DNA of 64,000 nt from Burkholderia sp. D-99 (lineage in GTDB: Bacteria; Pseudomonadota; Gammaproteobacteria; Burkholderiales; Burkholderiaceae), in assembly GCF_011605345.1 (NCBI RefSeq), contig NZ_JAAOXM010000001.1, forward strand, positions 930,001 through 994,000. The letters are read 5' to 3'. Made by a program: the position numbers and the translations under genes. The notes under the pieces are model-generated. The model ran no database searches. It was given only the letters and a program-made list of their open reading frames with translations, and was not told the origin of the DNA. Below are positions 16,241 to 24,402 of this stretch, in pieces. The stretch's first letter is position 1, and every line of letters starts with the position of its first letter.

Positions 16241-17632
16241 TCAGTCGGACGAGCCCGTCCCGCGCGGCCGCTCGATCCCGTATGCCTCCATCCAGCGATA
16301 CAGCGTCGCACGCGACACGCCGAGCTCGCGTGCCGAAGCCGCGACGCGCCCGCGCGTGCGCAGCAGCGCGGTTTCGATTGCCTCGCGCTCGATCGACTTG
16401 CGGATGTCGGCCACCGACGGTGACGCGGCGTCGAGACAGTATTCGAGTTCGAGATCCTGCGCGGTAATCAGGCGCCCTTCCGTCATCACGACCGCGCGGC
16501 GCACGCGGTTGATCAGTTCGCGGACATTGCCGGGCCAGTCGTGCTTGTACAGTGCCGTGATCGCATCCGTCGAGAAACCGCGGACGCGATGGCGCGCGTC
16601 GCCTCGAAAGCGTTCGAGCATGTGATGCGCGAGCAGTTCGATATCCTTGCCGCGCGCGCGCAGCGGCGGCTGGTCGATGCGCATCACGCACAGACGGTGG
16701 AACAGGTCCGGCCGAAAACGCCCTTCCTCCATCGCGTCGCGCAGGTCGACGTGCGTCGCCGACACGATCCGGACATCGACCGGCACCGGATCGCTGCCGC
16801 CAAGACGATGGATCGAGCGCTCTTGCAGAAAACGCAGCAGGCTCGCCTGGCTCTCGTGCGGCAGGTCGCCGATCTCGTCGAGCAGCAGCGTGCCGCCGTT
16901 CGCCGCTTCGACATAGCCGATCTTGCGCGCGTTCGCACCGGTGAACGCGCCGCGCTCATAGCCGAACAGTTCGGATTGCAGCAGATGTGGCGGAATGGCA
17001 CCGCAGTTGACCGCGACGAACGGGCCGTTGCGACGCTCCGAATGGCGATGGATCGCGACGGCCGTCAACTCCTTGCCGGTCCCCGTTTCGCCGAACACGA
17101 ACACCGGCGCATCCGTGCGCGCGAAGCGCCGCACCGTATCGAACAGCCGCAGCATCGCGCTGCAGGTGCCGACGATGCCTTTCTCTTCCGATTCGAGCCG
17201 TTCGCGGTCGCGTGCGAACAGGCATTCCATGCCGTACGCATGGCCGACCGTATCGGCGATCCGCTGGTGCGACGCGGGCAGCGTGACGTAATCGAAGCAA
17301 TAGTCGCGCAAGAGCGCGCGCACGTTCGGCGAAGCGGTCTGGCCGACGTCGACGAGTGCGACCCAGACGACGTCGCGCATCGACGCGCAGGTCGACGCGA
17401 TGCTGCCGATCGCGTCGGCATGGCCGCCGCTCAGGTCGAGGATGCCGCAGGTGATTTCGCCGGACGTGTCGCGCAGCTCGCTCGCCTGCGCGACGACCGA
17501 CACTTTCCAGTCGCGTCGCGCCAGTTCCTTTCGCAACATGACGGACGGCGACTGCGTCCAGTAAATCAGCGGACGCTGCCCGTTACCGCTCCCCGCGCCG
17601 GCGCTCTTATCGCGCGTTATTGGCATATTCAT
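16241..17632 (-). CDS. Sigma54-interacting transcriptional activator (VpsR/BerB-like)
   Basis: A 463-residue enhancer-binding protein. Residues 20-130 form a receiver-like domain that is poorly conserved but keeps an aspartate at 66 (GILDLSG). The AAA+ domain has Walker A GETGTGKE (181-188), the sigma54 contact loop GAFTGA (228-233) and Walker B GGTLLLDEIGDL. The C-terminal Fis-type helix-turn-helix is RVAASARELGVSRATLYRWM. The layout matches regulators such as VpsR and, by locus, the c-di-GMP-responsive BerB of B. cenocepacia that activates Bep exopolysaccharide genes; the BerB identity is inferred. ATG 17632 is used; a second ATG two codons later is possible. No sensor kinase gene is nearby. 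Confidence 0.9.
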   Translation of the reverse strand: MNMPITRDKSAGAGSGNGQRPLIYWTQSPSVMLRKELARRDWKVSVVAQASELRDTSGEITCGILDLSGGHADAIGSIASTCASMRDVVWVALVDVGQTASPNVRALLRDYCFDYVTLPASHQRIADTVGHAYGMECLFARDRERLESEEKGIVGTCSAMLRLFDTVRRFARTDAPVFVFGETGTGKELTAVAIHRHSERRNGPFVAVNCGAIPPHLLQSELFGYERGAFTGANARKIGYVEAANGGTLLLDEIGDLPHESQASLLRFLQERSIHRLGGSDPVPVDVRIVSATHVDLRDAMEEGRFRPDLFHRLCVMRIDQPPLRARGKDIELLAHHMLERFRGDARHRVRGFSTDAITALYKHDWPGNVRELINRVRRAVVMTEGRLITAQDLELEYCLDAASPSVADIRKSIEREAIETALLRTRGRVAASARELGVSRATLYRWMEAYGIERPRGTGSSD

Positions 17633-19085
17633 AACGAACCATCACTTTCTCCACTCCGCGAACCGTTCGCGTGCGCTGCGGCCGGCGGCGCATGGCCGCC
17701 TTTCCGCGCTGCGTTTCCGCAGCTTTGGCGAAGATCGAGACTGCACACGGCGAGAGCCCCCGGAGGTCGAGCCGGATGTCATCCGGCCTCGTTGTCATCG
17801 AACTCGAAGGGAACGCGCGGCTGCGGAAGCCACGACGTTCCCGCTTTGAAGCGACCCGCCATCGAGGCGGAGCGCGTCGGCAGACGGGAATGCCGTCGGC
17901 ATGTGCGTCACGTCGTACACGACAGTTGCGCCCGATGCTGAACCGGATGGCCGCCAACCCGCTTCCGGAATGACCGCCGCATTTCATCCGCTCCTGAATT
18001 TACACCCCGTTTCGAGATGGTCTTGTTACCAAAAGATAATCCTGAATCAGCCGGTTACGCGACCGGTCGCCCCGCACCACACGCGTTTGACCACTGAGAT
18101 TTGATTATCTATGAGCATTCCAGTCAATCAGTGGCAAATACTACTTTTCCGCGAGATGGGGGGAGTCGATTGCGCAAGATTTCCATCGAAATCCCCGGGA
18201 AAGGCCGGTACCGCATTCCACTCGCCGCATAATCGCGCGCGCCGCCGGATGGCCGCATCGTATCGCGACGGCGCACGGCCTGCTCGTCCCCCGCGCTTCC
18301 GTTACATGCCGTAATCAACCGCACCGCATCGTGCGTCGCGTTTCGCGGTGCCAAGGCGTGGCGAAACGCGTTCCGCTCGCGCCGATCGTTCTTCGGTGAA
18401 TCGTCGTGGCCACGCGTGAAATCGATTGTGCCGACCGTCGTCTCCCGCAGTGCAGCATGGCGGCACGGTACGCGGCGCGCAGTCACGTCGCGCCTGTGTG
18501 CGGCGTTTCGTCGGCACGGATGCGGGCGGCTCGCTGTCGCAATCGGCCAGGCAACACAGCCTGGGCGCATGCGGCGACGACAGCAGATCGCCGCGGTAGC
18601 ACATGCGTGCAAACAACGGCATGCGGATGAAGAACGGGTGCCCCGCGCGGGCACACCCGATCCTGAAGGAATTCGACGAGGCTCCACACGGTCGGCCTGC
18701 GCGATGCCGCCGAGCGCGGGCATGAGTGCATGCCGGGCACCACCATGCACGATCGGCCCGTCGTGAACGCTTGCAATCTTCAAGTCCTGCCCCCGGTTCT
18801 TTATTGACATTCGATGTTGACTGGCCGCGCATCGAGGCGGGCCGCCAGGATGCGGCAATTATGGAAAAGCGGCGGCCGCTGCGGTGTGTGCTACCGCACA
18901 TTGCGGCGCTCGCGCGACAGGCTCCCTGCTGTACATGCCGCGCCTGCCGCGCGAATCCGGGGCGTGAGTACGCTTTCGAACAGACCGGCGTGCGGCGCAC
19001 CCGGATGATGAAGATCGCCGCACTGCACGGAACGATCGCGTCCGCGCGGCACGGCGTGCCGAAGGCATCACGCGAGGACAGCATC
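17633..19085. other. 1.45-kb gene-free stretch upstream of the GNAT/manC genes
   Basis: No supported gene. All open frames here translate to Arg/Ala/Ser-rich sequence with no recognisable motif, and the longest (minus strand, 18124-18858) has no ribosome site. The segment 17990-18140 is visibly AT-richer and may hold the regulator promoter. I searched for GG-N10-GC sigma54 elements in front of the GNAT gene. The only correctly spaced one (18735-18748) matches the consensus poorly. The length is unusual for this compact genome and may hide a regulatory RNA or a decayed gene. Confidence 0.5.
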
Positions 19086-19670
19086 ATGGAATGGCATTGT
19101 TGTGAATTCGAGCATCTGGGCGCCGTCGATCTCTATGCAATCCTGCGCGCGCGCAACGCCGTGCTGGTGGTCGAAGATGCGCACACGCATCTCGACATCG
19201 ACGGCAAGGACGCGGGCGCGCTGCATGTCTATGCGACCGTGCGCGACGCCGACACGAAGGAAGTCGCGGCCTACGCACGCATCCTGCCCGGCGACGACAT
19301 CGATCCGGACGTCGTGATCGACAAGGTGTTGACGAGCGAGAGCCGTCGCGACGACGATACGCTCGAGCGGCTGATCGAGCGCGCCCTCACCGCCGCGCAG
19401 GCTGCCTGGCCCGAGGCCGCGGTGCGCACGCACGTTCCGGCGCCGCGCCAGGCGTTCTACAAGCGTTTCGGATTCCGCAAGGCCTACGGCCCGTATCTCG
19501 AACAGGGTGCGCCCTTCGTCGGCCTGGTGCGGTCGGCCGACCGCGCTGCAGGCGCGCTGCGCAGCCTGCTGTCCCGGGCCGTTTCGGCCCACCGGTCGCG
19601 CAACGACGACGCGCGTGCCGACGGCCGCACGCACAACCGGCTGCCCGCCGACACCGGAGCCAATCGATGA
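19086..19670 (+). CDS. GNAT N-acyltransferase (ElaA-like)
   Basis: A 194-residue GNAT-fold protein resembling ElaA. The landmarks are LYAILRARNAVLVVEDAHTH, AYARILPGDD, VLTSESRRDDDTLERL (acyl-CoA binding region) and PRQAFYKRFGF. It has an extra polar C-terminal tail of about 40 residues not expected in ElaA. ATG 19086 is preceded by GAGGA. The stop overlaps the manC start (ATGA), so it is made together with the GDP-mannose enzyme. It might acetylate a sugar nucleotide or protein of the exopolysaccharide pathway; this role is only suggested by context. Confidence 0.8.
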   Translation: MEWHCCEFEHLGAVDLYAILRARNAVLVVEDAHTHLDIDGKDAGALHVYATVRDADTKEVAAYARILPGDDIDPDVVIDKVLTSESRRDDDTLERLIERALTAAQAAWPEAAVRTHVPAPRQAFYKRFGFRKAYGPYLEQGAPFVGLVRSADRAAGALRSLLSRAVSAHRSRNDDARADGRTHNRLPADTGANR

Positions 19671-21241
19671 CCCGCACCCTTCGCCCGGTTCCCGAGCCCG
19701 ACCTGCCGCGCATCCTGCCGGTGATTCTCGCTGGCGGCTCCGGCACACGACTGTGGCCGCTGTCGCGCGAGCAGTATCCGAAGCAGCTGATCGAGCTGAT
19801 CTCGAACGAATCGCCGTTGTCGGCGACGGCACGCCGCCTGAACGGCATCGAGAACGCGTCGCTCGGCGACACGCTGCTGCTGGTCTGCGGCGAACAGCAT
19901 CGCGTGATGAGTGCCGCACAGGTACTCGGTCGCGCGGCGCCCGCCCGCATCCTGCTCGAGCCGGCCGCGCGCAACACCGCGCCTGCGTTGACGCTTGCGG
20001 CACTCGACGCGAGCCAGCTCGCGGACGATCCCGTACTCGCGGTGATGCCGGCCGATCACGTGATCACCGACGTCGGCGCGTTCCAGGACGCGGTCGCGCG
20101 CGCGGCGCGCTACGCGCAGGAAGGGGCGATCGTCACGCTCGGCGTGCTGCCGCGCCGCGCGGAAACGGGCTACGGCTACATCCAGGTCGGCGAGCCGCGC
20201 ACCGGCCGCCACGGTGGCCAGGGCGGCTACGCGATCGGGCGCTTCGTCGAAAAACCCGACGCGTCGCTTGCCGAGCGCTATCTGCAGTCGGGCGACTACT
20301 GGTGGAACAGCGGGATTTACGTGACGCGCGCATCGGTCTGGCTGGCAGCGATCAACGCGCTCGCACCTGACATCCATGCGGCCTGCGAAACCGCATGGCG
20401 CGCGGGCATCGCCGAGGATCCGTTCTTCCGGATCGATGCGGCGGCCTTCGACGCGTGCCCGTCGGACTCGATCGACTATGCGGTGATGGAACGGCTCGCG
20501 GAACACGGCGAGCTCGGCATCGAAGGCATCGTGGTGCCGCTCGCGGCCGGCTGGTCGGACGTCGGCACCTGGGATGCGATCTGGGAAATCATGCCGAAGG
20601 ACGATCACGGCAACGTCGCGCGCGGCCCGATCGTGTTCGAGGATACGCAGGACAGCCTGGTGCGCTCGGAGGGCCGCCTGATCGCGTGCGTCGGGATGAA
20701 GGACGTCGTCGTGATCGAGACGCCCGATGCCGTGCTGGTCGCGAACAAACACGACGTGCAGCGTGTGAAGAACATCGTCGCGCGCCTGAAGACCGACCGG
20801 CGCCCGCAGGCGAGCGAGCATCGCAAGGTGCAGCGGCCGTGGGGCCATTACGATTCGATCGATCTCGGCCAGCGCTTCCAGGTGAAGCGGATCGTCGTCG
20901 AGCCCGGCAAGCGGCTGTCGCTGCAGATGCACTATCACCGCGCCGAGCACTGGATCGTCGTGCGCGGCACCGCGAAGGTGACGCGTGGCGGCGAGACGTT
21001 CCTGCTGTGTGAGAACGAGTCGACGTACATCGCGGTCGGCGAAGTGCATCGCCTCGAGAATCCCGGCCGGATTCCGCTTGAGATCATCGAAGTGCAATCG
21101 GGTGATTATCTCGGCGAGGACGATATCGTTCGGTTTGACGATCAGTATGGGCGGCCGGTCGAGGCGCTGCAGCTTAAACCCGCTTCGTCCTCGTCGCAGA
21201 AAACACACGCGCAAGCCACCGTGCCGGATGCCGCCCAATAA
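19667..21241 (+). CDS. manC: Mannose-1-phosphate guanylyltransferase / mannose-6-phosphate isomerase (bifunctional)
   Basis: A 524-residue type II bifunctional enzyme. The N-terminal nucleotidyltransferase domain starts with VILAGGSGTRLWPLSREQYPK and contains the mannose-binding region FVEKPD. The C-terminal cupin isomerase domain (about 390-500) includes WGHYDSIDLGQRFQVKRI and the metal-binding QMHYHRAEHWIVV. It makes GDP-mannose from fructose-6-phosphate via mannose-6-phosphate and mannose-1-phosphate, feeding the cytoplasmic glycosyltransferases. It is homologous to BceA/AlgA/ManC. A phosphomannomutase is not in the window. The position beside two glycosyltransferases implies a mannose-containing exopolysaccharide. 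Confidence 0.95.
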   Translation: MTRTLRPVPEPDLPRILPVILAGGSGTRLWPLSREQYPKQLIELISNESPLSATARRLNGIENASLGDTLLLVCGEQHRVMSAAQVLGRAAPARILLEPAARNTAPALTLAALDASQLADDPVLAVMPADHVITDVGAFQDAVARAARYAQEGAIVTLGVLPRRAETGYGYIQVGEPRTGRHGGQGGYAIGRFVEKPDASLAERYLQSGDYWWNSGIYVTRASVWLAAINALAPDIHAACETAWRAGIAEDPFFRIDAAAFDACPSDSIDYAVMERLAEHGELGIEGIVVPLAAGWSDVGTWDAIWEIMPKDDHGNVARGPIVFEDTQDSLVRSEGRLIACVGMKDVVVIETPDAVLVANKHDVQRVKNIVARLKTDRRPQASEHRKVQRPWGHYDSIDLGQRFQVKRIVVEPGKRLSLQMHYHRAEHWIVVRGTAKVTRGGETFLLCENESTYIAVGEVHRLENPGRIPLEIIEVQSGDYLGEDDIVRFDDQYGRPVEALQLKPASSSSQKTHAQATVPDAAQ

Positions 21242-21752
21242 GCGCGTGTCGAACTGGCCGTCGCACACATCACCATCAAGGACGGACGCGTGCGCCGGAA
21301 CAGCTCGCTACACGTCCTTCACACCGGCCCCAAGATACGCCTCGCACGCGGGCAACCATGCGTCGGCCGTCGAGTGTAAGCCATCGCACCCAGCACTACG
21401 CGCATGCGTAACACAATGCTTCAGACACGTTGGATCGAGTGTCGTCAAGCAGATACTCGTGGTTGCGTGACGCAAATCGTCAGACCGCTTTCACCGGTAG
21501 CGAAGCGTTCCGCTCGCTCGCCATACCGGCCCTGAATCGGACTGACCGAGCCCTCAACAACGCCTGCAAATCGCTCAATTGATCCAGAGGTACGAATTCC
21601 GGCACCGGCTCTCAACGCATCCGATCATTCAGGAATACGTACATCATTAATCATATCCGTCGATTGGATTTTTCGTCATCAACGTCGCGATTCTCGGATA
21701 TTCGTTTTTACCGTCGACCACGCAGCATGCGGTTGAACAGACAGTCCTCAAG
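21242..21752. other. Intergenic region between manC and the first glycosyltransferase
   Basis: About 510 bases with no supported gene. Base composition falls towards the right end (21600-21720), matching the lower-GC glycosyltransferase genes that follow. No intrinsic terminator with a T-run was found after manC, and no correctly spaced sigma54 element was found. A promoter for the glycosyltransferase pair may lie in the AT-rich part. Confidence 0.45.
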
Positions 21753-22901
21753 ATGACCAGAAAAAGGATCGTTCACATTGTCGAAGCGTTTGGCGGCGGC
21801 GTACTTTCAATGCTCGTCCATCTCGCCAACCATGCCGCGGCAACGGGCGTCGATGTGACCGTGCTGCACGCCATCCGGCCCGAAACGCCGGTCGATTTCC
21901 CGGCGCTCTTCCTGCCCGGCGTCAAGCTCGTCCATGTCGAAATGACGCGTGAAATCAGCGTAAGAAAAGACCTTCTCAGCGTGCGCGCGCTGGCCAACAT
22001 CCTTCGCGAATGCCATCCGACCGTCATCCACCTTCATTCCTCGAAGGCTGGCGTGCTTGGCCGGGCAGCTGCAAAGATAGCCGCGCCTGGAGCGAGGTTG
22101 TTTTATTCCCCGCATGGACTTTCGTTTTTGCGCGGCGACGTATCCCGGGCGAAGCAATTCGCCTACTTGAGCTTCGAGCGAATGGCCGCCCTCCTGGGTG
22201 GAACCATCGTCGCCTGCTCGGACAGCGAACTCCGGGAGATCAAAGGAAAGGTTCGAGCGAAATCGGCGGTGCTGGTCGAGAACGGCGTCAATGTCGTCGA
22301 GATTCCTTCGCGTCAGGCACGTGGCGATCACAAAATTGCGATCGGAATGAGTGGTCGCGCGTCGTTTCAGAAAAACCACCAGGCCTTCGTGCAGCTGGCG
22401 GCCGAGCTGCATGGCGCCGACGTCGAATTTCTCTGGATCGGCGGCAACCCGGACGACATCCCGGACCCTCAAGAAAGTCAGGCCATTGCCTGCAGCGGCT
22501 GGGTGACGCGCGCGCGCGCGCTCGAGCTCACGTCCGGGCTGGATATCTACGTCCAGACGTCCCGCTGGGAAGGCATGCCTGTCGCGTTGATTGAAGCCCA
22601 GGTCGCCGGGCTACCCGCCGTGGTGACGGACGTAGTCGGAAACCGCGACGTGGTTATTCATGGTGTAACCGGATATATCGCATCGAGTGCCGACGAGATG
22701 GCACGGTATGTGGCCATGCTCCGTGACGACCGGCAGCTTCGCGAGCAAATGGGGGAATCGGCCAGAAAATTCGCGCTGCACCGGTTTTCCATGAATTCCA
22801 TATTCCGACAGTGGCATGCCCTCTACGAACTGAACACGAACGCGCATCGCACCGATGCGCTGTATGTCGAACATGCCGTTCCGGATCAGGTCAAGGCCTG
22901 A
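21753..22901 (+). CDS. Glycosyltransferase family 4
   Basis: A 382-residue GT-B fold retaining glycosyltransferase. The N-terminal domain opens with IVHIVEAFGGGVLSMLVHLA, and the sugar-nucleotide-binding half contains GMSGRASFQKNH and the family motif SRWEGMPVALIEAQVAGLPAVVTDVVGNRDVV. It adds a sugar to the lipid-linked repeat unit on the cytoplasmic face of the membrane. GDP-mannose from the adjacent ManC is a plausible donor but not shown. The start ATG 21753 lacks a strong ribosome site. GC content is visibly lower than in the flanking operons, as is common for polysaccharide genes exchanged between strains. Confidence 0.9.
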   Translation: MTRKRIVHIVEAFGGGVLSMLVHLANHAAATGVDVTVLHAIRPETPVDFPALFLPGVKLVHVEMTREISVRKDLLSVRALANILRECHPTVIHLHSSKAGVLGRAAAKIAAPGARLFYSPHGLSFLRGDVSRAKQFAYLSFERMAALLGGTIVACSDSELREIKGKVRAKSAVLVENGVNVVEIPSRQARGDHKIAIGMSGRASFQKNHQAFVQLAAELHGADVEFLWIGGNPDDIPDPQESQAIACSGWVTRARALELTSGLDIYVQTSRWEGMPVALIEAQVAGLPAVVTDVVGNRDVVIHGVTGYIASSADEMARYVAMLRDDRQLREQMGESARKFALHRFSMNSIFRQWHALYELNTNAHRTDALYVEHAVPDQVKA

Positions 22902-23075
22902 CGCGCCGCGGAAATCGGGAGCAGTACTCGCCGACCTCGACGGCGACGTATTCGGGACATCGCATTCATGACCTCAAGCGCATGAGCCGATACATCGGGT
23001 GGACGAGCGGCAAGAGCCGTTGTCCCGCACGATCTGCACGGGCCATGGCTGCGGGTCGATTTCACCGGATCTGAC

Positions 23076-24155
23076 ATGAGCAATTTCAAAAAGCCCAAGA
23101 AACTCGTATATAACGGCCGATTCACCACCCAGAAAACGACCGGAGTACAACGAGTCGCACGTGAATTGATCGCCGCCCTGGTCAGGGTGCAGCCGCAAGA
23201 TTCGGTAACGGTCCTGGTTCCCCCGCATACGCACGCATCAGTGAGTGGCACCAGGACGATCACGGTCGGCTTTTTCAAAGGCGTGATCTGGGAACAACTG
23301 GTGCTTCCTCTTTTTGCGCACCGCGACCGCATCGTCAATCTGAGCAATTCCGGTTCCATTTTCCTCGGCAACCAGATCATCTATATGCACGATGCGGCGG
23401 TGTTCGACACCCCTGCGCACTTCTCCCGAACGTTCCGGGCGTGGTATCGGATCATGTTCTGGATTCTTGCGCGCACGTCCATCTGCGTGTTGACCAATTC
23501 CCGCTTCTCGCGCGACCGCCTCGCCCACTACTGCGGTGTTTCGGCGGAAAAAATCAGCGTCGTGCCGCTTGGCGCAGACCATCTCGATGCGCTGGAATCG
23601 GACACGAGCGTATTGAAAGAACTCGCGCTCACGCAGCACCGGTTCGTGCTTGCGGTCAGCAGCATGAATCCCACCAAGAACTTCGGCAGGTTGATCGCGG
23701 CATTTCGGGAAATCAACGATCCGTCAGTGGATCTCGTCATCGTCGGCATGCGCAACACCGCGGTTTTCGGTGCACAGGACGATGTTTCCGTGACCGAGCC
23801 GAACATCAAGTATGCCGGATACATCAGCGACGAAAAGCTGAAAGCGCTGTATCAAAACGCTGCCTGCTTCCTCTATCCATCGATCTACGAAGGCTTCGGC
23901 ATCCCACCGCTTGAAGCAATGCGATACGGCTGCCCAACCCTGGTTGGAAGATCCGCGGCGCTGCCGGAGGTCTGTGCCGATGCAGCGCTCTACTGCGACC
24001 CGTATTCGGTCGACGATATTGCAGAAAAATTGCGAAATTTGCTTGATTCCGCCGAACTCAGGGCAGATCTGACACGCCGAGGATTTTTGCACGCCGAGCA
24101 ATACCTCTGGAGTACAAGCGCCGAGATGATGGCCGGAATATTCAATACGCTTTAA
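23076..24155 (+). CDS. Glycosyltransferase family 4 (second)
   Basis: A 359-residue GT4 enzyme similar to the WbaZ/mannosyltransferase group. Motifs include TGVQRVARELI near the N-terminus, SRFSRDRLAHYCGV, VSSMNPTKNFGRLIAAF and the donor-site SIYEGFGIPPLEAMRYGCPTLV. It acts in the cytoplasm on the undecaprenyl-linked oligosaccharide. It lies 174 bases after the first glycosyltransferase on the same strand and runs towards the minus-strand assembly genes. Base composition is again lower in GC than the window average. Donor and linkage are unknown. Confidence 0.9.
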   Translation: MSNFKKPKKLVYNGRFTTQKTTGVQRVARELIAALVRVQPQDSVTVLVPPHTHASVSGTRTITVGFFKGVIWEQLVLPLFAHRDRIVNLSNSGSIFLGNQIIYMHDAAVFDTPAHFSRTFRAWYRIMFWILARTSICVLTNSRFSRDRLAHYCGVSAEKISVVPLGADHLDALESDTSVLKELALTQHRFVLAVSSMNPTKNFGRLIAAFREINDPSVDLVIVGMRNTAVFGAQDDVSVTEPNIKYAGYISDEKLKALYQNAACFLYPSIYEGFGIPPLEAMRYGCPTLVGRSAALPEVCADAALYCDPYSVDDIAEKLRNLLDSAELRADLTRRGFLHAEQYLWSTSAEMMAGIFNTL

Positions 24156-24365
24156 TGCGATCAACGCACGTCATCAAGCGGCGCACTCATGGACGATCGC
24201 CGATCGTGACGTGAGCAGATCCGGATCGACGTAGCGCATGCGTCGCCCGCCGAGACTGGGCGCCACACCTACACTTCAATCGCCCTCCCCGCCATCGCCA
24301 TTCACCTCGGTAGAAGGTGCGACAGGAAGTCGTTTGGATTCACATCTTTTTCCGGTACTTCCGGC

Positions 24366-24391
24366 GCCGTGCCGCGGACCTGCGGCACGGC
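24366..24391. terminator. Strong hairpin between convergent glycosyltransferase and Wzc genes
   Basis: A perfect 10-base stem GCCGTGCCGC / GCGGCACGGC with a 6-base loop lies 11 bases after the Wzc stop (minus strand). No clear T-run follows, so it may be a weak or bidirectional terminator. Confidence 0.5.
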
Positions 24392-24402
24392 AACGCCCGA
24401 AA

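Noticed and set aside
18735..18748. GG-N10-GC pair resembling a sigma54 -24/-12 promoter ahead of the GNAT gene
   Set aside because: Only the invariant GG and GC and a few bases match; the -24 side reads CCGGGCACC instead of TGGCAC. Too weak to call.
18124..18858. 244-residue minus-strand frame in the 1.45-kb gap
   Set aside because: Translation is Arg/Ala/Pro-rich composition noise, no ribosome site, and it overlaps equally poor frames on the other strand.
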